Shown one piece after another: positions 1 through 8,406 of a DNA stretch of 64,000 bases. Source of the DNA: Actinomycetospora corticicola (GTDB lineage: Bacteria > Actinomycetota > Actinomycetes > Mycobacteriales > Pseudonocardiaceae); assembly GCF_013409505.1 (NCBI RefSeq), contig NZ_JACCBN010000001.1:2356001-2420000 (forward strand), read 5' to 3'. Below the pieces are notes generated by a model. It saw only the letters and a program-made list of their open reading frames with translations, did no database searches and was not told the DNA's origin. The position numbers and the translations under genes are program-made. Numbering within the stretch: the stretch's first letter is position 1; each line of letters begins with the position of its first letter.

Positions 1-1
1 G

Positions 2-979
2 GCCTGCCTGCTCATCGTGCTCGCCGCGACGGCGTGCTCTTCGGCCGCCACACCAGCCGCGGCGCCGGCTGAGTCGGATGTCGTGCAGACCGTGGCCGCA
101 CAGGTCGACCCGAGTGCCGTCACCATCCTGACCGACGGCGGCAACGGTAGCGGCGTGGTGTTCGACGCGGACGGACTGATCGTGACGAACGAGCACGTGG
201 TTCGCGGACGCACCGACGTCGAGGTCGCGTTCGTCGACGGGCAGCGCGTGGCGGGAACGGTGCGCGCGACCGACCCGGTCACCGACATCGCACTGGTTCA
301 GGCGCAACGGCGAGGTCTACCGGCCGCTCGCTTCGAGCCGGCGCCGCCGGTGGTCGGGAGCCTGGCGATCGTGATCGGCAGTCCCCTGGGCTTCGAGAAC
401 AGCGTCACCGCGGGAGTCATCTCGGGGCTGCACCGAGAGGTCCCCGGCAGTGCCGCATACGGCCAGTCACTCGTCGATCTCATCCAGACCGACGCCGCGA
501 TCAGCCCAGGCAACAGCGGGGGCGCGCTGGTCAACCCGGCCGGCGCGGTCACCGGTATCAGCCTGGCCTACATCCCGCCGCAGTCCGGGGCGGTATCCAT
601 CGGGTTCGCCATTCCCGCAGCCACCGTGCTCGACGTCGTCGACCAGTTGCAGCGCACCGGCCGCGCCACCCATGCCTTCGCCGGGCTCGCGCCGGCGGCC
701 ATCACCCAGCAGATGGTCGATCGGCTCGGACTGCCCGACACCAACGGCGTGATCACCGCCGGGGTCGTGCCCGGAGGCCCGGCCGCCAGGGCCGGGATCC
801 GCGCCGGCGACATCATCCGCAGCGTGAACGGCACCCCCGTCACGACACCGGAGAGCTTCCAGGCGGCACTCCGGACGCGACAGCCGGGCGAGTCGGCGAC
901 CCTGGGCATTCGAGGGATCGACGGACAAGAACGCAACGTCACCATCACCCTCACCGACCGACCCGCTGTCAGCGGCTGA
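2..979 (+). CDS. HtrA/DegP-like serine protease lipoprotein, 5' end missing
   Basis: Trypsin-fold protease with a C-terminal PDZ domain, expected outside the membrane in protein quality control. The reading frame is open to the window edge, so the true start lies upstream; the hydrophobic stretch ending in ATAC (about codons 1-12 of the visible frame) looks like a lipoprotein signal peptide with the Cys to be lipidated. Counting from the GTG at 17, the catalytic triad is His60 (NEHVV), Asp90 (DIALV) and Ser167 (GNSGG), all intact. PDZ covers about residues 222-313. Assignment to the family is secure; the substrate is unknown. Confidence 0.9.
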   Translation, partial: ACLLIVLAATACSSAATPAAAPAESDVVQTVAAQVDPSAVTILTDGGNGSGVVFDADGLIVTNEHVVRGRTDVEVAFVDGQRVAGTVRATDPVTDIALVQAQRRGLPAARFEPAPPVVGSLAIVIGSPLGFENSVTAGVISGLHREVPGSAAYGQSLVDLIQTDAAISPGNSGGALVNPAGAVTGISLAYIPPQSGAVSIGFAIPAATVLDVVDQLQRTGRATHAFAGLAPAAITQQMVDRLGLPDTNGVITAGVVPGGPAARAGIRAGDIIRSVNGTPVTTPESFQAALRTRQPGESATLGIRGIDGQERNVTITLTDRPAVSG

Positions 980-1163
980 GCACTCGAGTCACCGAAGCAC
1001 CCGACCCGGGAACACCCAGGCCCGTTCGCCCGATCAGCACGTGCCGCTTCCCCGGAGCAGCGAGCCTGCGCGCCTGTTGCTCCGCCATGCCCGGTCCCGG
1101 ACCGCCGCGCCCCTGATCCCGACTCGAGTCGAACCGCCGACCACCGACAACACGGAGGACAAC

Positions 1164-2141
1164 ATGGGCGTCCCGCTCTGGGTCTGGCTCGTCACCATCG
1201 GCGTGACGATCGCGTTCTTCGTCATCGAGTTCATCGCGCACGTGCGGACCCCGCACGAGCCGACCATGCGGGAGTCGACCATCTGGTCGGCCTTCTACAT
1301 CGGCCTCGCGCTGCTCTTCGGCGTCGGGATCGGCACGGTCAGCGGATGGGAGTTCGGAGCGGAGTACTTCGCGGGATACCTCACCGAAAAAGCCCTCTCG
1401 GTCGACAACCTGTTCGTGTTCCTGCTGGTGATGAGTGCGTTCGCGGTACCCAAGGCCTACCAGCAGAAGGTGCTGCTGATCGGCATCGTGATCGCACTCG
1501 TCATGCGCGGCGGGTTCATCGCCGTCGGCGCGGCTCTCATCGAGAACTTCTCGTGGATCTTCTACCTGTTCGGCGCGCTCCTCCTGGTCCTGGCGTGGCG
1601 CCAGCTCCAGCACGACAACGAGGACGACGCCGGCGACAACGCTCTCACCCGCTGGTCCCGGCGAGTCCTGCCCGTCACGGACGACTTCCGCGGCGACCGG
1701 CTATTCGTCACAGAACACGGCAAGCGGTGGGTGACGCCGCTGTTCATCACTGTTCTCGCCATCGGCGTCGTCGACCTGATCTTCGCCGTCGACTCGATCC
1801 CGGCCATCTACGGCCTCACGGAGGAGGCGTATATCGTCTTCACGGCGAACGCCTTCGCCCTCATGGGACTAAGGCAGCTCTACTTCCTGCTCGGCGGAGT
1901 ACTGGAACGACTGATCTACCTCGCGCAGGGTTTAGCGTTCATCCTCGCCTTCATCGGCGTGAAACTGGTTCTGCACGCGCTGCACGTCAACGAACTGCCG
2001 TTCATCAACGGCGGCGAGCCAGTCCTGTGGATCCCAGAGATCCCGACCTGGCTCTCGCTCGTCGTCATCGCCGGCGCAATCGCAGTAGCAACGGTGGCCA
2101 GCTTGATGACGACCCGCGGGAAGGTGACCGACCCGGCCTAG
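1164..2141 (+). CDS. TerC/Alx-family integral membrane protein
   Basis: 325-residue polytopic membrane protein of the TerC family, members of which export Mn2+ or give tellurite resistance. The family's acidic membrane motifs are present: EKALSVDNLF at about residues 75-84 and VVDLIFAVDSIPAI at about 202-215; their Asp residues are the likely metal ligands. The ATG at 1164 is chosen because GGAGG lies 7 nt upstream and the protein then begins directly with a membrane helix; an in-frame start at 1041 would add an unlikely Arg/Pro-rich leader. It is convergent with the integrase gene, 25 bp away. The upstream 184 bp hold two copies of ACTCGAGTC (982-990 and 1122-1130). Confidence 0.9.
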   Translation: MGVPLWVWLVTIGVTIAFFVIEFIAHVRTPHEPTMRESTIWSAFYIGLALLFGVGIGTVSGWEFGAEYFAGYLTEKALSVDNLFVFLLVMSAFAVPKAYQQKVLLIGIVIALVMRGGFIAVGAALIENFSWIFYLFGALLLVLAWRQLQHDNEDDAGDNALTRWSRRVLPVTDDFRGDRLFVTEHGKRWVTPLFITVLAIGVVDLIFAVDSIPAIYGLTEEAYIVFTANAFALMGLRQLYFLLGGVLERLIYLAQGLAFILAFIGVKLVLHALHVNELPFINGGEPVLWIPEIPTWLSLVVIAGAIAVATVASLMTTRGKVTDPA

Positions 2142-2166
2142 GTCCCGCCCGCGCGGCTTCCCGACA

Positions 2167-3363
2167 TCAAACGAGCCAGTGGGTGGGGTTGGTGGGGTCG
2201 AAGGTGCGAGCGGCGTCGATGTAGGGGTCCATGGAGGCGCGGGAGCGCCAGCGGCCGTGGCGTTGGACGTCGCGTTCGGGAACCCCGGCGGCGATGGCTT
2301 CGGTGGCGAACCCGCGCCGCAGGCTGTGTCCGCCCCACAGGTCGGCGTCCTCGAGCCCGGCGGCGTGGGCGCGCCGTTTGATGATCTCGGCGATCGAGTT
2401 GCGGTGCAGTCCACCGGCGCGGGGGCGGCGGCCGTAGCGATCGATCCCGCGCCAGGCGGGGCCGTCCGTGATGCCGTGGGAGCCGAGCAGATCGCGCCAA
2501 CGGGTCCAGGCGGCACCGGCGTCGAGCAGCGTCGATTCGCCACTCCCCTCCCCCGCGCTGACTTCTGGTGAGGGTGCGGCGATGCCGATGGTGGCGCCGG
2601 TGCCGTGCTGGTCGGTCTTAGAGCGGGATAGGTGCACCGAGAGGCCCTGCTCGGAGGCGTGCAGGTCGGACATGTGCAGCCGGGCGAGGTCGTCGGTCCG
2701 CAGCGCCGCCTTCCACCCGACCAGCAGCAGCGCGTGGTCCCGGGCGTCCGCCAGCAACTCCTCCGGCTTCAACAACCGCAGGACCTCGACCAGCGGCTCG
2801 CGACGGGCAGCAGCCCGGCGGCGGGTCGGCGCGACGCCGGGATGACGGCGGATGCCGGTGATGGTGCGCCGGACAGCTTCGGCCTGGACCGGGTTGTCGA
2901 GCTGCGCGGTCTGGTGGACCACCGAGATCGCTGCCAGGTAGCCGGACAACGTGCCTGGTCGCAGGCCCTCCCGCTCGCACACCTGCCCGGCGATCACCGA
3001 ACTCGACGGGTCGGCCGGGGTGGCCGGGCGCCAGACCGAGGCGAGGTCGGCGACGAAGCGGGCAACCGTCAACGGGTCCGCCGGCAGCGCCCGCTCCCCC
3101 ACCGCCGCGCACCAGGCCTCGAAGCGGCGCCACTGCCGCTCGTACGCCGACCAGGTGTTCGCCGCCCGGGCGCCGCGGGCGTAGGACTCGGCCCGCGCGG
3201 TCAGCTCGTCGCGCACCTCGACGACGGCACCGAGCTCGTCGTCGGAAACGACCTCAGGGAGCTCCGCGGCGGTCACCGGACCAGCCTCGCAGCCCCGAAA
3301 GCCCAGGTTCGAGAGGCGCGCAGCGCCAACCGGGCAGATACGGCGGTTGTGCACAGTTGGCAA
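2167..3363 (-). CDS. Tyrosine recombinase / phage-type integrase
   Basis: 398 residues with an N-terminal SAM-like core-binding domain (about 60-165) and a C-terminal catalytic domain. All catalytic residues of the family are visible: Arg222 (ALRTDD), Lys249 (SKTDQ), His346 and Arg349 (HSLR), His369 (HGRW) and nucleophile Tyr381 (DPYID). An alternative GTG start at 3276 with GAGG upstream would remove 29 residues. No other mobile-element genes, tRNA or att-like repeat were found beside it, so it is either a domesticated recombinase or the relic of a lost element. It separates terC from a membrane-enzyme cluster. Confidence 0.88.
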   Translation of the reverse strand: MPTVHNRRICPVGAARLSNLGFRGCEAGPVTAAELPEVVSDDELGAVVEVRDELTARAESYARGARAANTWSAYERQWRRFEAWCAAVGERALPADPLTVARFVADLASVWRPATPADPSSSVIAGQVCEREGLRPGTLSGYLAAISVVHQTAQLDNPVQAEAVRRTITGIRRHPGVAPTRRRAAARREPLVEVLRLLKPEELLADARDHALLLVGWKAALRTDDLARLHMSDLHASEQGLSVHLSRSKTDQHGTGATIGIAAPSPEVSAGEGSGESTLLDAGAAWTRWRDLLGSHGITDGPAWRGIDRYGRRPRAGGLHRNSIAEIIKRRAHAAGLEDADLWGGHSLRRGFATEAIAAGVPERDVQRHGRWRSRASMDPYIDAARTFDPTNPTHWLV

Positions 3364-3420
3364 CGTGAGCAGGAAAGTACCGTCCGGTCGGGTTCCACGA
3401 ACGGGCTACTCTGATCCGGC

Positions 3421-3472
3421 GACGGGCATCTGCACCGGCCGCCGTCGGGGGACGGCCGGGCGGATGCCCGTC
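3421..3472. repeat. 10-bp perfect inverted repeat with nested hairpin
   Basis: GACGGGCATC at 3421-3430 pairs perfectly with 3463-3472. Inside it GCCGTC at 3441-3446 pairs with GACGGC at 3451-3456 across a 4-nt loop. It lies upstream of the integrase start and downstream of the fusion gene that ends at 3609. It could be a terminator-like structure or a recombinase site; neither is shown. Confidence 0.5.
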
Positions 3473-3497
3473 GCGCGTCCGCGCCCGGAGAATGAAC

Positions 3498-3539
3498 GAG
3501 CCCGGGCCGTCAGGTCGGGGGTCTGACGGCGCCGGGCTC
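3498..3539 (-). terminator. Strong hairpin downstream of CDP-alcohol transferase/sulfatase gene
   Basis: Arms 3498-3513 and 3523-3539 pair over about 16 bp with one bulged base and a 9-nt loop. It lies about 70 bp past the stop codon of the minus-strand gene, as expected for a GC-rich actinobacterial terminator. No long U tract is present. Confidence 0.6.
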
Positions 3540-3608
3540 GCAGATGGATTCGCTCCGGGAACGCCAGGCGTTATCGAGCTTTGATGTGACCACGGTCACA
3601 TGGGTTGC

Positions 3609-5972
3609 TCACTGTGCCGGCGGCCCCGAGAACGCCCCGAGGAACCGGTCGCGGAAGGCCTCCATCGGCCACGTCGGGGCGTCCGTCGCCGGACGCAGGC
3701 CGGGCGTGAACCCCCAGGCACCGACCCGCTCGAGGACCGCCGGGTCGCGGCTGAGCACCGACAGCGGGACGTCCCGCCCGGCACCGCGCCCGGTGACCGT
3801 GAGCGCCGGCTGGTGGTCGCCCACCACGACGACGACGAGGTTCGGGTCGGCCGAGCGCTGCACCCACGAGGTGAGGGCGTCCATCGTGTAGGCCACCGAG
3901 TGCGCGTAGTCCGCACGGACCTGCGCGTCGTTGCGCCCCACGGCGCCGGGGACGGACTGCCCCCGGAACACCGAGCCGTCGCCGATCGCGTCCCAGTCGA
4001 CCATCCGCGGCAGCGGCGTCCACGGCGCGTGGCTCGACACGAGGTCGACCTCGGCCATCACCGGCCCGCGGTCGGCCCGGTCGAGCTCCATCCGCGAGAG
4101 CCGGTCCAGGACGACCTGGTCGGGCATCGACGCCCAGCCGAACGACGGCCCGCGGTAGCCGAGGTCGTGCACGGAGTACGCCCGCTGGTAGCCGTAGAAC
4201 CGGCCCTCCGGCCAGGCCCGGGTGGTGCCCGGCTGCATCGCGACCGTCTCCCACCCCGCCCGCGCGAAGGCGGCGGACAGCGTGAACCGGTCCGAGGACG
4301 TCAGCGTGAGGTAGCGCTGCTGGTTGTCCACCCGCAGCCCCGACAGCAGGGTCGCGTGCGCGAGCCAGCTGCCCGAGCCGACCACGCTCGACGTCAGGAA
4401 GCCGCTGCGGGCGCCGTAGCCCGCCCCGTCGAGCCGGGCCTGGCCAGCGTCCAGGGCGGGGTCGACCGTGCCCGCGAGGCCCGGGTCGGTGAGCGCCGAG
4501 CGGCCGTAGCTCTCCACCACGGCGACGACGACGTCCTTGCCGCGCAGCGCGCCGAGCAGGTCCGGCCCCGGCGTCGCGGCCCAGGCGTCGGTGCCCGCCT
4601 CGGCCCGGAACCGCTGGGCGTCGGCGAGCGCGGTCCGGGTCCGGTCGACGCGGTCGACCGCCGCGGCCGCCGTGGTCGCCGCCGCGACCGGGACCCCCGG
4701 CGCCGCGGTGAGCCCCGCGACCGCGCCGACGAGCCACACCCCGCCGAGCGCCGCCAGCACGCGCAGCGACCCCCGCCGGTGCCGGGCCGCGGCGCCCGCG
4801 ACCCGCCGCGCGGCGAGCCCGACGCCCCCGACGAGCACCACGGCGAGGACCACCGCGCCCACCACCGCCGCGACCTCGGCCGCCGGACCGTAGGTCGAGC
4901 CGACGAAGCCGACGCCGTCGGAGATCAGCGGGCTGTCGAGGATCGGGTCGAACGGGCGGGCCAGGACCGAGACGAACCCGACGTCGAACGCGGTGAGCAC
5001 CGCACCCAGCCCGATCGCGACCCCCGCCACGAGGGCGAGCGGCCGACGCCACCGGTCGGGCAGGAGCAGCAGCAGCGCGAGCCCGGCGATCCCCTCGATC
5101 GGCAGCCGCAGGTAGGAGCCCCACACCAGCGCCGACGGGTCCCGCGGGGCCACGAGTGCGACCGTCAGCACCAGCACGGCCAGCCCGGTCGCCAGCCCCC
5201 GCCACCACGAGAAGTCCTTCCCGACGACGGGACTGGCGCGTTCGGTCGGTCGCGGGTGGCGCGCCAGGTACTCGACCGACACCCCGAACGACCACACCAG
5301 CGCCGCGAGCGCGCCGCCGACCAGCACCGTCTCCGCCCAGCCCGGCAGGAGACGGGTGCTCGCGACCACGAGCGCGACGCCCTGCAGGGCCGCGACGACC
5401 TTGGCCGAGTACCGGGTCGGGAGCTCCCCGCGCAGCCACGGCCACACCCAACCGGCGGCGACGAACAGGTAGCGCATCCCGCCGACCAGCAGCACCCACG
5501 GCCCGAGGTCGGCCGCGACGTGCACCGCGAGCAGGAGCAGCAGGAACGCGTCGGTCTCCATGTCGAACCGCGCGCCGAGGTCGGTGCAGGTGTCGGTGCG
5601 GCGCGCGACCCACCCGTCGACCGCGTCGAGGGCGAGGGCGGTGACGGCGAGCCCGACGAGGACGGCGGTCGGGATCAGCCGGCCCGCGAGGTGCTGCACC
5701 GCGAGGGCAGTCACTCCGGCGACGAGGACCAGCCGGAGCAGCGTGACGGTGCCCGCCGGGCCGAGCGAGCGGGCCCCACTGCGCGCCAGCATCGCGAGGC
5801 CGAGGACCAGCACGAGGAGCCCCCCGAGGAGCCCGACGCCGCCCAGACCGGCCGTCGTGCGCAGGACCGCGAGCAGCCCCAGCCCGACCGCACCCGCCGT
5901 CGGGAGCTGGAGGGCGAGCGGGGGGTGCAGGACCCGCTGCGCTCGCGCGGGGGTCGCGTCTCGACCGGCCAT
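3609..5972 (-). CDS. CDP-alcohol phosphatidyltransferase fused to membrane sulfatase-superfamily domain
   Basis: 787-residue membrane protein with two enzymes in one chain. The N-terminal half carries the complete CDP-alcohol phosphotransferase signature: DG at 119-120, AR at 123-124, Gly133, Asp137 and Asp141. Many hydrophobic segments follow. From about residue 490 there is an alkaline-phosphatase-superfamily (sulfatase/LtaS-like) domain, with VVESYGRS, SSHAPWTPL and VVGDHQPA as its metal-site regions. The ATG at 5972 has GGGAGG upstream. It is divergent from the dehydrogenase operon, only 48 bp from that operon's proposed start. I infer that it makes and then modifies or trims a phospholipid-like head group; the substrate is unknown. 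Confidence 0.85.
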   Translation of the reverse strand: MAGRDATPARAQRVLHPPLALQLPTAGAVGLGLLAVLRTTAGLGGVGLLGGLLVLVLGLAMLARSGARSLGPAGTVTLLRLVLVAGVTALAVQHLAGRLIPTAVLVGLAVTALALDAVDGWVARRTDTCTDLGARFDMETDAFLLLLLAVHVAADLGPWVLLVGGMRYLFVAAGWVWPWLRGELPTRYSAKVVAALQGVALVVASTRLLPGWAETVLVGGALAALVWSFGVSVEYLARHPRPTERASPVVGKDFSWWRGLATGLAVLVLTVALVAPRDPSALVWGSYLRLPIEGIAGLALLLLLPDRWRRPLALVAGVAIGLGAVLTAFDVGFVSVLARPFDPILDSPLISDGVGFVGSTYGPAAEVAAVVGAVVLAVVLVGGVGLAARRVAGAAARHRRGSLRVLAALGGVWLVGAVAGLTAAPGVPVAAATTAAAAVDRVDRTRTALADAQRFRAEAGTDAWAATPGPDLLGALRGKDVVVAVVESYGRSALTDPGLAGTVDPALDAGQARLDGAGYGARSGFLTSSVVGSGSWLAHATLLSGLRVDNQQRYLTLTSSDRFTLSAAFARAGWETVAMQPGTTRAWPEGRFYGYQRAYSVHDLGYRGPSFGWASMPDQVVLDRLSRMELDRADRGPVMAEVDLVSSHAPWTPLPRMVDWDAIGDGSVFRGQSVPGAVGRNDAQVRADYAHSVAYTMDALTSWVQRSADPNLVVVVVGDHQPALTVTGRGAGRDVPLSVLSRDPAVLERVGAWGFTPGLRPATDAPTWPMEAFRDRFLGAFSGPPAQ

Positions 5973-6020
5973 GGAGCACGATCCTCCCCGATCCCGTGAC
6001 CCGATCGTGGTGGAGGAACT

Positions 6021-6995
6021 CTGTACTCCGCACGCACCTTTCGCGTACTCCGTCCCGGCGAGTCCGCGGTGGTCGACGTCGACCTCCCGGACCCCGGTCC
6101 CGACGACGTGGTGGTGCGGACGCGCTGGTCGGCCATCAGCCGCGGGACGGAGCTGCTCGTGTACCGGGGCGGGGTGCCGGCCGGGCAGGCCGAGCGGATG
6201 CGGGCGCCGTTCCAGGTGGGCGACTTCCCCGGGCCGGTGACCTACGGCTACCTCGCCGTGGGCGTGGTGGAGTCGGGCCCGGCGGAGCTCGTCGGGCGCG
6301 ACGTGTTCTGCCTGCACCCGCACCAGACGCGGTTCGTGGTGCCGGCGTCGGCGGTGTCGGTGGTCCCGGACGACGTACCCGCGGGGCGGGCGGTGCTGAC
6401 GGGGACGGTCGAGACCGCGGTGAACGCGCTGTGGGACGCCGGACCGCGGGTCGGCGACCGGATCGCCGTCGTCGGGGCCGGGATGGTCGGGTGCTCGGTC
6501 GCGGCGCTGCTGGCGACGATCCCGGGCGTGCGGGTGGAGCTGGTCGACGTCGACGCGTCGCGGGCGTCCGTGGCGGCGGCGCTCGGCGTCGGGTTCGCGG
6601 CCCCGGCGGACGCGCTCGGCGACTGCGACCTGGTGTTCCACACGAGCGCCACGTCCGCCGGCCTCGCCCGGTCGCTGGAACTCCTCGGCGTCGAGGGCGA
6701 GGTGATCGAGATGTCCTGGTACGGCGACCGTGAGGTGTCGGTGCCGCTCGGCGAGGGCTTCCACGCGGGGCGGCTGGCCGTCCGGTCGAGCCAGGTCGGG
6801 ATGGTCTCGGGCGCCCGGCGGGCCCGGCGCACCTACGCCGACCGGATGGCGCTCGCGCTGCGGCTGCTCGCCGACGACCGGTTCGAGGCGATCGTCACCG
6901 ACACCGTGCCCTTCGAGACGTTGCCGGAGACCATGGCGCGGCTCGCCGCCGGGGCACCCGGGCTCGCGGTGCGGGTCGACTACGGAGGAGCCTGA
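6021..6995 (+). CDS. Zinc-type medium-chain dehydrogenase (MDR superfamily)
   Basis: GroES-like N-terminal domain followed by a Rossmann fold with [10 protein letters not shown] (about residues 150-160), so an NAD(P)-dependent oxidoreductase. The classical catalytic-zinc Cys/His set is not evident; [12 protein letters not shown] replaces the usual CGTD region, as in bchC/threonine-dehydrogenase-like relatives. The start is debatable. CTG at 6021 follows GGAGGA by 4 nt and restores the first strand ([12 protein letters not shown]). The first canonical start, GTG 6069, would cut into the fold. The stop TGA shares one base with the ATG of the next gene, so this is the first gene of a coupled operon. 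Confidence 0.8.
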   Translation: MYSARTFRVLRPGESAVVDVDLPDPGPDDVVVRTRWSAISRGTELLVYRGGVPAGQAERMRAPFQVGDFPGPVTYGYLAVGVVESGPAELVGRDVFCLHPHQTRFVVPASAVSVVPDDVPAGRAVLTGTVETAVNALWDAGPRVGDRIAVVGAGMVGCSVAALLATIPGVRVELVDVDASRASVAAALGVGFAAPADALGDCDLVFHTSATSAGLARSLELLGVEGEVIEMSWYGDREVSVPLGEGFHAGRLAVRSSQVGMVSGARRARRTYADRMALALRLLADDRFEAIVTDTVPFETLPETMARLAAGAPGLAVRVDYGGA

Positions 6996-7393
6996 TGTTC
7001 TCGGTGACGGTCCGCGACCACGTGATGGTCGCCCACAGCTTCCGCGGCGAGGTGTTCGGCCCGGCGCAGGCGCTGCACGGCGCGACCTTCGTCGTCGACG
7101 CCACGTTCCGCCGTCCCGAGCTCGACGCCGACAACATCGTCGTCGACATCGGCCTCGCCACCACCGCGCTCGGCTCTGCCCTCGAGGACCTGCGCTACCG
7201 CAACCTCGACGAGGTCGAGGCCTTCGGCGGCGAGAACACGACGACGGAGTTCCTGGCGCGGGTGATCGCCGACCGCCTCGCCGCCGCGATCCACGGCGGT
7301 GAGCTCGGCGAGGGAGCCAAGGCGATCGCGACGATCGCGGTGGAGCTGCACGAGTCGCACGTCGCACGGGCGGGCTACGAGCGGGCCCTGTGA
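6995..7393 (+). CDS. 6-pyruvoyl-tetrahydropterin synthase / QueD-like protein
   Basis: 132 residues of T-fold type resembling PTPS/QueD, which act on dihydroneopterin triphosphate. His14 (VAHSF) and His28 (LHG) match two of the three zinc ligands, but the third ligand, normally the second His of HGH, is Ala30 (LHGATF). The C-terminal ELHESH matches the substrate-binding Glu/His region. No obvious catalytic Cys sits before LHG. It may therefore have changed chemistry or use another ligand such as His9. Its start overlaps the dehydrogenase stop by 1 nt and its stop overlaps the next start (GTGA), so it is translationally coupled in the cluster. Confidence 0.8.
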   Translation: MFSVTVRDHVMVAHSFRGEVFGPAQALHGATFVVDATFRRPELDADNIVVDIGLATTALGSALEDLRYRNLDEVEAFGGENTTTEFLARVIADRLAAAIHGGELGEGAKAIATIAVELHESHVARAGYERAL

Positions 7394-8406
7394 CGGTGCA
7401 CGTCGTCGTCCCGGACGACGTCGACACGGTCCCCAGCGGCGGCAACGTCTACGACCGCCGGGTCCTCGAGGTGTCCGGGTGGCGGGCGCTGCGGGTGCCG
7501 GTCGGGGACGGTCCGGCGCTGGGTGCGGCTCTCGCGGCGGTTCCCGACGGCGGGTCGGTGCTGGTCGACGGGCTCGTCGGCAGCCGCTTCCCGGAGGTGC
7601 TCGCACCGCACGCGGCCCGCCTGCGCGTCGTCCCGCTCGTGCACCTGCCGCTGGCCGACGAGCGCGGACTCTCCCCCGCCCGGGCCCGCGAGCTGCGCGC
7701 GCTCGAGACCGCGACCCTCGGCCACGCCACCGCCGTGGCCGCAACGAGCCGGTGGACGGCGACGCGACTCGGGGCCTTCGGCGTGGACCCCGCGGCGGTG
7801 GTCGTGGCACCGCCGGGCGCCGATCCCGCGTGCGCCGCGCCCGGATCGGCGGTGACCGGCGCGCGGCCCCACCTGCTGTGTCTCGGTGCGCTCACCCCGA
7901 CCAAGGGACAGGACCTGCTCGTCGAGGCCCTCGCCGCGGTGCGGGACCGGGACTGGACGTGCTCCCTGGTCGGGCCGGTCGACCGCGACCCGGGGTTCGT
8001 CGTCCGGCTGCGGGCGCGGGTGGTCGCGCACGGGCTGGCCGACCAGGTCACGGTGCGGGGGCCGCTCGTCGGCGGTCGCCTCGACGCGGTGTGGGCGGCG
8101 ACCGATCTGCTGGTGGTGCCGTCGCGGACCGAGACGTTCGGGATGGTGGTGACGGAGTCGCTCGCCCGGGGCATCCCGGTCCTGGCGGCCGACGTCGGCG
8201 GGATCCGCGAGGCGGGACCGACCGTCTTAGTGCCCGCTGAGAACGTTGGTGCGCTCGCCGGAACCCTGCGGGACTGGCTGGTGGACCCGGTGCGCCGGTC
8301 CGGGTGGACGCTCTCAGCGTCCGCGCGTCGGGGCAGGCTGCAGTCGTGGATCACGACCGTGCACCGGCTGCGCCCGGCGGTGGAACCCGGGCCAGGGCCC
8401 GCCTGA
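7390..8406 (+). CDS. GT4-family glycosyltransferase
   Basis: 338-residue GT-B glycosyltransferase. The C-terminal half has the donor-binding block [14 protein letters not shown] and the retaining GT4 E-x7-E motif (ETFGMVVTE) followed by [14 protein letters not shown]. The N-terminal half begins [21 protein letters not shown], a typical acceptor-domain opening. No signal or membrane segments, so it is likely cytoplasmic or peripheral. The GTG start overlaps the upstream stop as GTGA, and the stop overlaps the methyltransferase CTG as CTGA. Donor and acceptor cannot be read from sequence; neighbours suggest a lipid or pterin-related acceptor. Confidence 0.88.
   Translation: MTVHVVVPDDVDTVPSGGNVYDRRVLEVSGWRALRVPVGDGPALGAALAAVPDGGSVLVDGLVGSRFPEVLAPHAARLRVVPLVHLPLADERGLSPARARELRALETATLGHATAVAATSRWTATRLGAFGVDPAAVVVAPPGADPACAAPGSAVTGARPHLLCLGALTPTKGQDLLVEALAAVRDRDWTCSLVGPVDRDPGFVVRLRARVVAHGLADQVTVRGPLVGGRLDAVWAATDLLVVPSRTETFGMVVTESLARGIPVLAADVGGIREAGPTVLVPAENVGALAGTLRDWLVDPVRRSGWTLSASARRGRLQSWITTVHRLRPAVEPGPGPA

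Noticed and set aside
980-1163. Possible yybP-ykoY manganese riboswitch before terC
   Set aside because: terC genes are often under this riboswitch, but I could not find its conserved loops; only two ACTCGAGTC copies are visible.
2142-3608. Prophage or integrative element at the integrase
   Set aside because: Only the integrase is present; no structural, replication or excision genes and no att-like direct repeat was seen.
3600-5999. Very long (about 800-codon) open frame antisense to the CDP-alcohol/sulfatase gene
   Set aside because: Translation is Arg/Pro/Gly-rich with no recognisable domain; it is the third-position GC shadow of the real minus-strand gene, which has full catalytic motifs.
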